Shown here: in pieces, positions 38,946 to 50,933 of the stretch
How the letters are laid out: every line of letters begins with the position of its first letter
Numbering within the stretch: the first letter of the stretch is position 1
Source: Deinococcus koreensis
Lineage (GTDB): Bacteria > Deinococcota > Deinococci > Deinococcales > Deinococcaceae
NCBI RefSeq assembly: GCF_002901445.1
Contig: NZ_PPPD01000001.1
Coordinates: 2,796,501 to 2,860,500 of the forward strand
Direction: 5' to 3'
DNA: 64,000 nucleotides
Notes under the pieces: model-generated
Told to the model about the DNA's origin: nothing
Databases searched by the model: none
Seen by the model: the letters and a program-made list of their open reading frames with translations, nothing else
Made by a program: the position numbers and the translations under genes

Positions 38946-40028
38946 ATGAGACTCACTCCACGCCGGACGCGCTGGCCCCTGCGAGTGCTGCTGGGCCTGC
39001 TGATCCTCGTGCTGGCGCTGACCGGCCTGGTCTACGCCCTGACCGACCACCCCAGGGCCGTGCAGGCGGCCGACGTGACCTGCCCCGCCAGCACGCCGGC
39101 CCTGAAAGCCGGGCAGGACGTGCGGGTGATGAGCTGGAACGTGCAGTACCTCGCCGGGCGCGGCTCCGTGTTCTTCTACGACACCCTGGCCGGCGACGGC
39201 CCCGACACCCGCCCCAGCCCCCAGTCCATCGCCCGCACGCTGGACGAGGTCGTGGCCGTGATCCGGGCCGAGAACGCCGACGTGGTGATGCTGCAGGAGG
39301 TCGACCGCGACAGCAGGCGCACCGACTATCAGGATCAGCTCCAGCTCATCGGGGCGAAACTGGGCGGCGCCTATCCCTGCACGGCCACCACCTACTATCA
39401 CCGCGCCGCCTTCGTGCCGCACCCGAAGATCATGGGCAAGGTGGGCCTGAGCCTGAGTACCCTGAGCAGAACCAGGATCGAATCGGCCACGCGCTCCCAG
39501 CTGCCGCGCATCTGCGGCGACCCGGTCACGGTGGCCTTCAACTTCAAGCGGGCGGTGCTGGGCGTGACCCTGAGCGTGCAGGGCGGCGAACCCCTGAGCG
39601 TCCTGCAGACCCACCTGGACGCCTTCGCCCAGGGCTGCGACACCATGCGGCGGCAGGTGGCCGCCGTGCAGGAGGTGCTGGACAAGACCCCGGCCCCCTG
39701 GGTCATGGGCGGCGACTTCAACCTGCTGGGCACGCGCGGCGCCTACGACCGCCTGCGGGCGCGCGAGCGGGCCTATTTCAACCCGGATACCGAACTCGCC
39801 CCGCTGATGGCGAGATACGCCTCGTTTCCCAGCCCGTCCCAGATCGACTCGGGCGACTCCCGGATGTTCACCCACTTCCCGAACGATCCGGCGGTGGGAC
39901 GGCCCGACCGCACCATCGACTACTTCTTCTATGCCCCCGGCCTGAGCCACACGGGCGACCGCGTCCGCCAGGACGAGCCCAAGATCAGCGACCACTTCGC
40001 GCTGCTGACGACGGTGGAACTGCCCTGA
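38946..40028 (+). CDS. Endonuclease/exonuclease/phosphatase (EEP) family protein, membrane-anchored
   Basis: 360 aa from the ATG at 38946. N-terminal hydrophobic anchor (about residues 13-33, LLGLLILVLALTGLVYAL), so the catalytic domain should face outside. EEP motifs: VMSWNVQYLAG, VVMLQEVDRDS, GGDFNLLGTRG, DRTIDYFFYA and SDHFALLTT, with all metal and His residues in place. Substrate could be DNA, a phosphoester or a lipid headgroup; not decidable. A long hairpin follows the stop. Confidence 0.85.
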   Translation: MRLTPRRTRWPLRVLLGLLILVLALTGLVYALTDHPRAVQAADVTCPASTPALKAGQDVRVMSWNVQYLAGRGSVFFYDTLAGDGPDTRPSPQSIARTLDEVVAVIRAENADVVMLQEVDRDSRRTDYQDQLQLIGAKLGGAYPCTATTYYHRAAFVPHPKIMGKVGLSLSTLSRTRIESATRSQLPRICGDPVTVAFNFKRAVLGVTLSVQGGEPLSVLQTHLDAFAQGCDTMRRQVAAVQEVLDKTPAPWVMGGDFNLLGTRGAYDRLRARERAYFNPDTELAPLMARYASFPSPSQIDSGDSRMFTHFPNDPAVGRPDRTIDYFFYAPGLSHTGDRVRQDEPKISDHFALLTTVELP

Positions 40029-40042
40029 GATGCAGATGGCCC

Positions 40043-40093
40043 AAGGCAGATGGCAGATGGCTCAGGATCTTTAGGCCATCTGCCATCTGCCTT
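40043..40093. terminator. 19-bp perfect inverted repeat made of GCAGATG heptads
   Basis: Left arm 40043-40061 (AAGGCAGATGGCAGATGGC) is exactly complementary to 40075-40093, with a 13-nt loop. Two GCAGATG heptads sit in the arm and a third at 40032-40038. Lies between the convergent EEP and hpt genes, so it likely terminates both. Confidence 0.65.
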
Positions 40094-40111
40094 CAGCCCT
40101 CCGCGCCCTGT

Positions 40112-40639
40112 TCAGTCCTGGCTCGTGATGAACGGCAGGTTGCGGTCGTACTGCGAGCGGTCGAGGCCGTAGCCGTACACGAAGGCGTCGGGGATCGTGA
40201 AGCCCAGGTACTCCACGGGCACCTCGACCTTGCGGCGGCTGGGTTTGCTGAGCAGCGCGGCGACTTTCAGGGAGGCCGGGCCACGGCCCTCCAGATAGTG
40301 CAGCAGGTAGTTCATGGTGATGCCGGTGTCCACGATGTCCTCGACCAGGATGACGTGGCGATCCGAAAGCGGGAACTGCAGATCCTTGACCAGCCGCACC
40401 TCGCCGCTGCTCTGCTTGGCGTCGCCGTAGGAGCTGGCCTGCAGGAAGTCGATGGTGCAGGGCACGCCCAGCGCGCGCACCAGGTCGGCGTGGAACATGA
40501 ACGCGCCGTTCAGGACGCAGATCAGGTGGGGCTCGCGGCCCCGGTAGTCGTCGCGGATCTTCGCGGCGAGCTCAACGATGCGCGCCTGAAGCTGCTCCTG
40601 GGTGATCTGGACGGGGCCGGTGCCTGGGGCGAGACTCAT
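40112..40639 (-). CDS. hpt: Hypoxanthine phosphoribosyltransferase
   Basis: 175 aa from the ATG at 40639; the longer frame to 41344 is antisense to trpC. PRPP-binding motif VILVEDIVDTGITMNYLL, LICVLNGAFMFHADL N-terminal block, and the C-terminal FVYGYGLDRSQYDRNLP flexible loop define the HPRT family. It salvages hypoxanthine/guanine. TAGCCT 7 nt before the ATG suggests a leaderless start. Confidence 0.95.
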   Translation of the reverse strand: MSLAPGTGPVQITQEQLQARIVELAAKIRDDYRGREPHLICVLNGAFMFHADLVRALGVPCTIDFLQASSYGDAKQSSGEVRLVKDLQFPLSDRHVILVEDIVDTGITMNYLLHYLEGRGPASLKVAALLSKPSRRKVEVPVEYLGFTIPDAFVYGYGLDRSQYDRNLPFITSQD

Positions 40640-40743
40640 GAAGCTCAGGCTAGCGCATCGGCCGGGGGCGGGGCGGGCGTGGGCGCCGGCGGCACGGCTT
40701 CCAACCGTCTGGAACGTCAGTCCGCTCTCCGACGGCCCCCACG

Positions 40744-40749
40744 TATACT
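40744..40749 (+). promoter_or_regulatory. -10 box TATACT of trpC
   Basis: Consensus TATACT ending 7 nt before the trpC ATG; no Shine-Dalgarno, so a leaderless mRNA is likely. Confidence 0.6.
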
Positions 40750-40756
40750 CCTCGGC

Positions 40757-41545
40757 ATGACCCCCCCGCCGACCCTGACCCTGGAGAGCGTCCCCGGTGT
40801 GCTGGGCCGCATCGTCGCCGAGCGGGCCGCCGACTACCTGCACGCCGATCCGGAGGTCGGCCCGCCCCGCCCCAAGGCTCGCCGCTTCGAATCGGCCCTC
40901 GCCCAGCCGGGCCTGGTTCTGATCGCCGAGGTCAAGCGCGCCAGCCCCAGCCAGGGGGCCATCGCCCCCCTCGACCCGGCCCAGGCGGCGCAGGCGTACC
41001 AGGCGGGCGGCGCGGCGGCCATCAGCTGCCTGACCGAGCCGCGCCACTTCGGCGGCAGTCCCCAGGCGCTGCGGGACGTGGTGGCCGGGGTGACGCTGCC
41101 GGTGCTGCGCAAGGACTTCGTGATCCACCCCGCCATGCTGCGCGAGGCCGCCGACTGGGGGGCCAGCGCCGCCCTGCTGATGGTCAGCGTGCTGCACGGA
41201 GCGACCGGCGAGTATCTGCAACTGGCCCACCACCTCGGGCTGGACGCGCTGGTCGAGGTGCACGACGAACGCGAGCTGGACACCGCGCTGGAGGCCGGCG
41301 CCCGCATCATCGGCGTGAACAACCGCGACCTCACCACCCTGCACACCGATCTGCAGGTCAGCCCCCGCCTGATCCGCCGCGCCCGCGAGCAGGGGTTCAC
41401 CGGCCTGCTGGTGGCCGAGAGCGGCTACCGCACCCCCGCCGACATCGCCAGCATCCGGGAACTGGCCGACGCCGTGCTGGTGGGCACCAGTCTGGCGGGC
41501 AGCCCTGATCTGGGCCGGGCCGCCAGGGAGCTGATGACGGGCTGA
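40757..41545 (+). CDS. trpC: Indole-3-glycerol phosphate synthase
   Basis: 262 aa TIM barrel, monofunctional. Converts CdRP to indole-3-glycerol phosphate in tryptophan synthesis. Key blocks: IAEVKRASPSQG, LRKDFVIHPAML, LVEVHDERELD, IIGVNNRDLTTL and VAESGYRTPADI. No other trp genes in the window. The start is set by the TATACT box and the start of similarity. Confidence 0.95.
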   Translation: MTPPPTLTLESVPGVLGRIVAERAADYLHADPEVGPPRPKARRFESALAQPGLVLIAEVKRASPSQGAIAPLDPAQAAQAYQAGGAAAISCLTEPRHFGGSPQALRDVVAGVTLPVLRKDFVIHPAMLREAADWGASAALLMVSVLHGATGEYLQLAHHLGLDALVEVHDERELDTALEAGARIIGVNNRDLTTLHTDLQVSPRLIRRAREQGFTGLLVAESGYRTPADIASIRELADAVLVGTSLAGSPDLGRAARELMTG

Positions 41546-41601
41546 TCCTGCCCCGCCGGATGCTCAACCTTTGGGCAGGCGCAACTCATCTCGGGCGTCC
41601 C

Positions 41602-41607
41602 TAGACT
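41602..41607 (+). promoter_or_regulatory. Leaderless-type -10 box TAGACT
   Basis: TAGACT, then 7 nt to the ATG of the TVP38 gene. Confidence 0.5.
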
Positions 41608-41614
41608 GGGGCGG

Positions 41615-42364
41615 ATGACGACCGCCACGACCTCCTCTCCCCGGTACCTGCGCTGGCTGGTGCTGGGGGGCGCCGCGCTGCTGCTGCTGGGCACCCTGGC
41701 GCTGCCCGATGTGCGGGTGTTCCTGGCGCGCGGCTACGCGGCCCTGACCTCCACCGACAGGGCGGTCACGCACGCCTTCGTGGACTCGCTGGGCTGGGCC
41801 GGGCCGCTGGCCCTGATCGCGGGCTTCGTGCTGCAGGCGGTGCTGCCGGTGCTGCCCGCGCTGGTCATGATCGCGGTGACCGCCCGCGCCTACGGCCCCG
41901 TCGAGGGCTTTTTTATCGTGTACATCGGCACGCTGCTGGGGGCGGCGGCGGGGTACGGTCTGGGCCGGTATGTGGGAGACGCGCTGGTGCGCCTGCTGGC
42001 CGGCGAGACCGCCCGGCTCAAAGCCCACGCCTTCGCGGCGAGGTACGGCGTGCAGGGCGTGGTCATGATCCGCCTGATGCCCGTCCTGTCGTCGGACGTG
42101 ATGAACCTGGTGGCGGGAGCGGCCCGAATGGGCTTCCGGCCCTTCATGCTGGCGACCGCGCTGGGCGCGCTGCCGGTCACGGCGCTGGTGGTGTGGCTGA
42201 GCGGCAACAGCCAGCGCATGGTGTGGGGCCTGGGGCTGCTCTCGGTGGCCGTGGCGCTGGTGGCCGGGTCGCGCTGGTGGCTGGCCCGGCGCCGGGCTGG
42301 CGCGGCCCCGGCTTCCGCGTCCGGCCAGACCACCCCGGGGAATTCCGAGCCGCCGGTCGGGTAA
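41615..42364 (+). CDS. TVP38/TMEM64 (DedA-superfamily) membrane protein
   Basis: 249 aa. Five or six hydrophobic segments and the family core FVLQAVLPVLPALVMIAVTAR, GTLLGAAAGYGLGRYVG and VVMIRLMPVLSSDVMNLVAG. DedA/TVP38 proteins act as lipid flippases/scramblases or membrane-homeostasis factors. The C-terminal 25 residues are a basic then Ser/Pro-rich tail. Confidence 0.88.
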   Translation: MTTATTSSPRYLRWLVLGGAALLLLGTLALPDVRVFLARGYAALTSTDRAVTHAFVDSLGWAGPLALIAGFVLQAVLPVLPALVMIAVTARAYGPVEGFFIVYIGTLLGAAAGYGLGRYVGDALVRLLAGETARLKAHAFAARYGVQGVVMIRLMPVLSSDVMNLVAGAARMGFRPFMLATALGALPVTALVVWLSGNSQRMVWGLGLLSVAVALVAGSRWWLARRRAGAAPASASGQTTPGNSEPPVG

Positions 42365-42417
42365 ACTGCCTCCTGAACTCGTCGGGGCCCAGGCCCGCGG
42401 CGCCGGGTGGGAGGGTC

Positions 42418-43476
42418 ATGACGGACAGCAAGGCAGCCGCCACAGGGTCGGCATACGAACGGGCGGGCGTGAACATCGAGGCCGGACACCGCGCCGTGGA
42501 ACTCATGAAGGCGGCCGTGGCCCGCACCCACACGCCGGACGTGCTGGGCGGCCTCGGCGGGTTTGGCGGCCTGTTCCGCGCCGCCTTCGGGCACCTGAGC
42601 GACCCGGTGCTGGTCGCCAGTACCGACGGCGTGGGCACCAAGACGAAGGTGGCGGTGCGCCTCGGCCAGCACGGGGGCCTGGGCGCCGATATCGTGAACC
42701 ACTGCGTGAACGACATTCTGGTGCAGGGCGCCCGCCCGCTGTTCTTCCTCGACTACGTGGCGATGGGCCGCCTGCGCCCCGAGATCGTGGCCGAGGTCGT
42801 GACCGGCGCGGCGGGGGCCTGCGAGGCGCTGGGCGTGGCCCTGCTGGGCGGCGAGACCGCCGAGATGCCCGGCGTGTACGTGGAGGGCGAGCTGGACATC
42901 GTGGGCACGGTCGTCGGGGTGCTCGACCGTCCGAAGCTGATCGACGGGACGCGCATCGGGGCGGGGGACACCGTGATCGCCCTGCCGAGCACGGGCCTGC
43001 ACACCAACGGCTTCTCGCTGGCCCGCCTCGCGCTGGACGACCTGGACTGGCACGCGCCCCGCGCCGACCTGCACGGGCAGACCCTGGCCGAAGTGCTGCC
43101 GGTGCCCCACCGCGCCTACCTGAGCGCCTTCGATGCCCTGGAGAAGGCGGGCCTGGACGTGCGCGGTATGGCCCACATCACGGGCGGTGGGCTGGTCGAC
43201 AACCCGCCCCGCGTGTTCCCGGCCGGGATCGGCATGGAGATCGATACCACGTCCTGGACGGTGCCGCAGCTCTTCGAGCTGATCGTGGAGCGCGCCCAGG
43301 TGCCGCGCGGGGAAGCCTTCCGCGCCCTGAACATGGGCGTGGGCTTCCTGTTCATCGTGCCGGAGGCCCAGGCGGACGCGGCGCTGGACGCCCTGCGCGC
43401 AGCCGGCGAACAGCCCTGGGTGATCGGGCGGATGGTGCCGGGCCGCGGCGTGGCCTTCAGCGGAGTGCCGTCTTGA
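42418..43476 (+). CDS. purM: Phosphoribosylformylglycinamidine cyclo-ligase
   Basis: 352 aa from the ATG at 42418 with GGGAGGG upstream; the frame to 42193 belongs to the previous coding region. ATP-dependent formation of AIR in purine synthesis. PurM motifs: YERAGVNIEAG, LVASTDGVGTKTKVA, VNHCVNDILVQGA, LLGGETAEMPG, LPSTGLHTNGFSLAR and HITGGGLVDNPPRV. Its stop overlaps the next start (TTGA). Confidence 0.97.
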   Translation: MTDSKAAATGSAYERAGVNIEAGHRAVELMKAAVARTHTPDVLGGLGGFGGLFRAAFGHLSDPVLVASTDGVGTKTKVAVRLGQHGGLGADIVNHCVNDILVQGARPLFFLDYVAMGRLRPEIVAEVVTGAAGACEALGVALLGGETAEMPGVYVEGELDIVGTVVGVLDRPKLIDGTRIGAGDTVIALPSTGLHTNGFSLARLALDDLDWHAPRADLHGQTLAEVLPVPHRAYLSAFDALEKAGLDVRGMAHITGGGLVDNPPRVFPAGIGMEIDTTSWTVPQLFELIVERAQVPRGEAFRALNMGVGFLFIVPEAQADAALDALRAAGEQPWVIGRMVPGRGVAFSGVPS

Positions 43477-44198
43477 CGCAGCGGCCGTATCCCCGCCTGG
43501 CTCCGACCGGCTTCACGGCCCCCGACCGCGCCAGCGCCACCGAGTTCTGGGTGGTGCGCCACGGCGAGAGCACCTGGAACGCCGACGGCCGCTACCAGGG
43601 GCAGGCCGACGTGCCGCTGAGCCACATCGGCGTGCTGCAGGCCGCCACGCTGGCCGAGCGCCTGACCGGCCAGAGCTTCGCGGCCGTGTATTCCAGCGAC
43701 CTCAGGCGCGCCTCGCACACGGCCGCCACCGTGGCCGAGCGGCTGGCCGGCGCCCCGACCGTGCAGCTCGACCCCGGCCTGCGCGAGATCGACGTGGGGG
43801 CGCTCTCCGGGCTGGTGATCGCGGACATCCGGGCCCGCCACGCGGACTACCTCCAGGCCCTGCAGACCGATCCCTGGGCCACCCGGCGCCCCGGCGGCGA
43901 GAGCATGGAAGACCTGTACGCCCGCTGCGGCGCCGCCTTCCACGCCCTGCGCGCCCGGCATCCGGGGGGGCGGGTGCTGGTGTTCACGCACGGCGGCGTG
44001 GTGCGGGTCGCGGTGGGGCTGGCGCTGGGCGGCGTGCCCGCCAACGCCTGGTCGCGCCTGAGCGTCACCAACACGTCCATCACCCGCGTGCTGCTGGGCG
44101 AGCAGAGCGGCACCCTGCTGGGCTTCAACGACGATGCCCACCTGGAAAACCTGCTGGAAGCCACCGAGGCCGACGACGTGCTGGGGCAGGCCCCGTGA
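43473..44198 (+). CDS. Histidine phosphatase family protein (GpmB/CobC-like)
   Basis: 241 aa, TTG start overlapping the purM stop. Catalytic VVRHGESTWNADGRYQGQ and VFTHGGVVRVAVG carry both histidines; the central GLREIDVGALSG matches phosphatases acting on small phospho-metabolites. Coupled to purM, but a purine role is not established. Confidence 0.88.
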   Translation: MTQRPYPRLAPTGFTAPDRASATEFWVVRHGESTWNADGRYQGQADVPLSHIGVLQAATLAERLTGQSFAAVYSSDLRRASHTAATVAERLAGAPTVQLDPGLREIDVGALSGLVIADIRARHADYLQALQTDPWATRRPGGESMEDLYARCGAAFHALRARHPGGRVLVFTHGGVVRVAVGLALGGVPANAWSRLSVTNTSITRVLLGEQSGTLLGFNDDAHLENLLEATEADDVLGQAP

Positions 44199-44228
44199 CT
44201 GCGGTGAACCCGTGACCCAGGTGAACCC

Positions 44229-45182
<954 letters not shown>

Positions 45183-45227
45183 GGAAGATCGACCATCATC
45201 GGCGCCAGGGCTGAGGCACACTGGCCT

Positions 45228-46112
45228 ATGGCAACCACCATCCAGCTCCACCCCGAGTTCCTGCGCCGCCTGCTGGGCGAGGGTGGAGACGACGTGGGCG
45301 TGCAGGTTTTGCCCGACGCGCTGCCGGACGACCTGCCGCTGACCCTGCCGGAGCTTGCCGGCACGCGGATCTGGGGCAGCACGACGGGCACGGCGACCCG
45401 CTGGACGTTCGTGTATCCGGGAAGCGCGCAGCCGCCCACGCCCCGTCCCCTGCGGCAGTGGTACGTCCTGCTGGACGTGCCGGGCACTGCTTCCGGGGTC
45501 ATGGGGGTATACCGGTCGGTTTTAGGAGAGCAGGGCTGGCAGAGCGGGACGATGTTCGAGCCGGTCTTCGTTGAGGCCGGGCATCAGCAGTGGATGGGTG
45601 TCCATCCAGAAGCGTCCCGCACGCTGAGCTTGACTCTCCGGCAGGTCGGGGACGTGAGCCAGCTCGGACTCCGCGTGCAGGACATCGGCCGCGAGGAATT
45701 GGGCCACTGGCTGGGGCAGCCGGGCCAGCCGGGCCAGCCCCACTTCGACCACTTCCAGCGCGTCCCCATGCCGACCCTGGCGGCGCCGATGGGCTGGAGG
45801 GTGCAGCCCCAGGGCGGGAACGGAGGCACCGAGCGCTCCGAGAACGCCCTCCTGGTGCCGGGCGAGGGGACGGCCACCGACCTCGAAGTCCTGCTGGTGG
45901 ACTTCGCCGCACACCTGGCCTCACAGGGCTGGGAGGAGATCGAGCAGCAGGCCACGCCTGACCATGTCCGGCTGCTGGCACGCACGGCGCAGGGCTACGG
46001 CTTCCTAGGACTCAACAGGTTGGACGGCGTTGTGGAAGCTAAAATCGTACACGTCGCGCTCAACGGTGGATTGCCCGGGAGTCATCTCTCCTTCAACGTC
46101 ATCTCCTCGTAA
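45228..46112 (+). CDS. Protein of unknown function, possible tandem-domain structure
   Basis: 294 aa, cytosolic, acidic-neutral. Two similar-looking halves each speak of a small alpha/beta unit (LLDVPGTASGVMGVYRSVLGEQGW in the first, LLVDFAAHLASQGWEEIEQQA in the second), separated by a GQPGQPGQP tract. I do not recognise the family. Confidence 0.65.
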   Translation: MATTIQLHPEFLRRLLGEGGDDVGVQVLPDALPDDLPLTLPELAGTRIWGSTTGTATRWTFVYPGSAQPPTPRPLRQWYVLLDVPGTASGVMGVYRSVLGEQGWQSGTMFEPVFVEAGHQQWMGVHPEASRTLSLTLRQVGDVSQLGLRVQDIGREELGHWLGQPGQPGQPHFDHFQRVPMPTLAAPMGWRVQPQGGNGGTERSENALLVPGEGTATDLEVLLVDFAAHLASQGWEEIEQQATPDHVRLLARTAQGYGFLGLNRLDGVVEAKIVHVALNGGLPGSHLSFNVISS

Positions 46113-46121
46113 GCTCTCCCT

Positions 46122-46643
<522 letters not shown>

Positions 46644-46654
46644 ACACCGACCGC

Positions 46655-47161
46655 TCAGCTCTGCGGAAAGCGCCGTTCCATGACCAGGCCCCTAGGGGTA
46701 TCCGCGATCTGCACGGCGGCGTTCACTTCCAGCCCCTGCAGTTCCAGGCGCGAGCGGCCCCGGTCGTTGGTCCGCTCGATGGCGCAGGCCACGGCCTCGA
46801 CCAGATACCCGAGTTTGGACGCCTGCACCACGATTTCCAGCTCAGGCAGGCCATCGGTGAAGTGATCCGTGACGATCACGGCCTTCTGGGTCAGTTCGGC
46901 GGGGTCGGCGTCCATGACCCACCAGCCGGAAGCCTCGTCGCGGGAGGCCAGGATCAGCGGCGTGCCGCGCAGTTCCGCCAGGGCCTGCGCCAGCTCGCGC
47001 GCGCCCGGGAGGCCGATCACCACATCGAATTCGCGCATGGACACGCTGAAATAGTCCACGATGCTCTGGAGGTCTTTTTCGCTCAGTTCACGCAGGCGCG
47101 ACAGCAGCCGCTCCTCACTGGGCAGCAAGGACGAAACCACGGAACGGAACGATGACGCCAT
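46655..47161 (-). CDS. Phosphoribosyltransferase-like protein of unknown function
   Basis: 168 aa. The central FDVVIGLPGARELAQALAE and KAVIVTDHFTDGLPELEIVV have the shape of a type I PRTase (the second resembles the PRPP loop VxxVDDxxxTG, here TDHFTDG), followed by GYLVEAVACAIERT. The loop lacks one canonical Asp, so catalysis is uncertain; it may be a binding-only regulator. Confidence 0.6.
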   Translation of the reverse strand: MASSFRSVVSSLLPSEERLLSRLRELSEKDLQSIVDYFSVSMREFDVVIGLPGARELAQALAELRGTPLILASRDEASGWWVMDADPAELTQKAVIVTDHFTDGLPELEIVVQASKLGYLVEAVACAIERTNDRGRSRLELQGLEVNAAVQIADTPRGLVMERRFPQS

Positions 47162-47387
47162 GTCCTCATGGTACTCAATGCTGGCCCTGTGCAGGGTCTG
47201 GCCCCTTTCTGTACACCCCCAGTGGGGGCGGCCGGAGTGGGAGGGGCAGGGGTTCAGGAGTCGCAGCGGACAGAGGCTGGATCGTCCACCGCCGCCTGGC
47301 TGTCCATTGGCTGCCGATTGGCGGATTCGTCCGCCCCACCGGGCCGGAATCCGCCCTTCCTGGGGGCAGATACGGTAGCGTGAGCGG

Positions 47388-48566
<1,179 letters not shown>

Positions 48567-48992
48567 AGCTGTAGACGAGTTCCTTCGTCCACCAGGGGCA
48601 CCAGACCTGAGGACGGCTGATGTGCACAGCCACCGTGCGGTTTCACGTGTGTGCTCGGGGAAGGGCGCGTGAAAAGGTGGGCGCCGGCGGCGGGCTGCCC
48701 CACCCCCCAGCCCCCTACCCCAGAGGGGCAGGGGGAGCGAAGCGCTGCGCTCGGCATGTGGTCGCCAGGGATCCCCACTGGCCTTGCCGGGCGGATTCGT
48801 TGGCGAGGGATGCAGACTTGCCACCTGCGGTGCAGCGTTGTTGCCCGCGCGCTTCGCGCACGATGGCTTTCGGTAAAGGGGCAGGGTGGGGCGCTTCGGC
48901 TTCCCTTGCCCTCCATTCATGTGGAGGAGGGTCGGGAAGTGGAACAGGCCAAGCTGGCGGACATGCTATCTGGGCGGCAATGCTGCTGTCCC
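48567..48992. repeat. Repeat-like non-coding region
   Basis: About 425 bp without a convincing gene. It contains a C-rich inverted repeat (CCCCCTACCCC...GGGGCAGGGGG, near 48711-48741), GCGCGC TTCG CGC, and a CTCCA/TGGAG hairpin. The style resembles the dispersed small repeats known in Deinococcus genomes; a second copy was not found in this window. The 119-aa frame across it looks spurious. Confidence 0.4.
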
Positions 48993-50045
48993 TCACCCCA
49001 CCCCCGCTAACTCCTTGCTCTCCAGCGCCCGCACCGCGTCCATCACCAGCTGGTACGAGCGGCGCCGCAGCTCCGGATCGGGGAGGATGCTCGTCAGGAT
49101 CAGCTCGTCCGCCGCCGTGTCGCGGGCCAGGGCGTGCAGGCGGGCCGCCACCGTCTGCGGATCACCGATGATCGCCCGGCGGCGCATCCCGTCGGCCAGG
49201 GCCCGCTCCTGTGGCGTGTACGGGTAGGCTTTCGCCTCCTCGACGGTGGGGAAGGGGGCAGACTCGCCCCGCGTCAGGCGCAGGAACATCAGGCCCAGGG
49301 GCAGGCTCAGCTCCTCGGCCTCGGCCGTGCTGGGGGCACAGACGACGCTGGCGGCGACCATCACCCGCGCCTGCGCGAGACTGCCCGACGGCTCGAATTC
49401 GGCGCGGTACACCTCTGCCGCACGCCTTGCCAGGTCGGTATCGGGGTTGATGTGCCACGCGAAAGCCAGCCCCGCGCCGGCCTGGGCCGCCACGCGCGCC
49501 CCATAGCCGCTGCTGCTGAGAATCCACAGCGGCGGGAACAGGCCCTCGCCCGCCGGGGCGGCCAGCACGCCCGCGAAGGGGTGTCTGGCCGGAAACTCCC
49601 CCGTGCCGAAGGCGATCAGGTCACTGAGCTGCCGCTCGAAGGGTTCTTCCATCATCCCGGAAGCGCCGCGCAGGGCCCGCGCCGTGCGGCCGTCGGTGCC
49701 CGGCGCGCGGCCCAGCCCCAGATCGACCCGGCCCGGTGCCAGCGCGCCCAGCAGGCGGTAGCCCTCGGCCACCGAGAGCGGCGAGTGGTTGGGCAGCATG
49801 ACCCCGCCCGAGCCCAGGCGGATGCGCGAGGTGACCTGCGAGGCCGCCGCCAGCACCGCCAGCGGCACCGAGCCCGCCAGCGCGCCCATGCCGTGGTGTT
49901 CGGCCACCCAGTAGCGCTCATAGCCCAGCGCCTCGGCCTCCTGCGCCAGCCGCAGGGCCCCCTGCACGCCCGCCGCCGCGTTCGAGCCACGGGGCACGGG
50001 CACCAGATCGAGAACGGACAGCGGTAGGGGAGAGGGGGTGCTCAT
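48993..50045 (-). CDS. LLM class flavin-dependent oxidoreductase
   Basis: 350 aa luciferase-like TIM barrel. It starts [15 protein letters not shown], with the family motifs [44 protein letters not shown] and a C-terminal [17 protein letters not shown]. It uses reduced flavin; substrate unknown. A weak start context; the ATG is taken from similarity. Confidence 0.9.
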   Translation of the reverse strand: MSTPSPLPLSVLDLVPVPRGSNAAAGVQGALRLAQEAEALGYERYWVAEHHGMGALAGSVPLAVLAAASQVTSRIRLGSGGVMLPNHSPLSVAEGYRLLGALAPGRVDLGLGRAPGTDGRTARALRGASGMMEEPFERQLSDLIAFGTGEFPARHPFAGVLAAPAGEGLFPPLWILSSSGYGARVAAQAGAGLAFAWHINPDTDLARRAAEVYRAEFEPSGSLAQARVMVAASVVCAPSTAEAEELSLPLGLMFLRLTRGESAPFPTVEEAKAYPYTPQERALADGMRRRAIIGDPQTVAARLHALARDTAADELILTSILPDPELRRRSYQLVMDAVRALESKELAGVG

Positions 50046-50174
50046 GAAGAGGAGTGTGCGCCTGGGAGGAGGCGGGAACTCGGATGTGGGTCACGAAGGG
50101 TACGAGTTATAGGAAGTGCCGGGCGCCAGAGCCGGTCATTCCGGGACGCGGCTCCCCCCGCTACCGCCCCTCTT

Positions 50175-50915
<741 letters not shown>

Positions 50916-50933
50916 GGCTCTGAATCTACCCTG

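Noticed and set aside
38861..40756. N-terminal part of an 894-aa plus-strand frame ending in trpC
   Set aside because: Only the trpC part has family motifs; the rest is out of frame with the EEP gene and antisense to hpt.
48651..49010. 119-aa plus-strand open frame
   Set aside because: No start signal, Pro/Gly/Arg-rich shadow composition and located in a repeat-like block.
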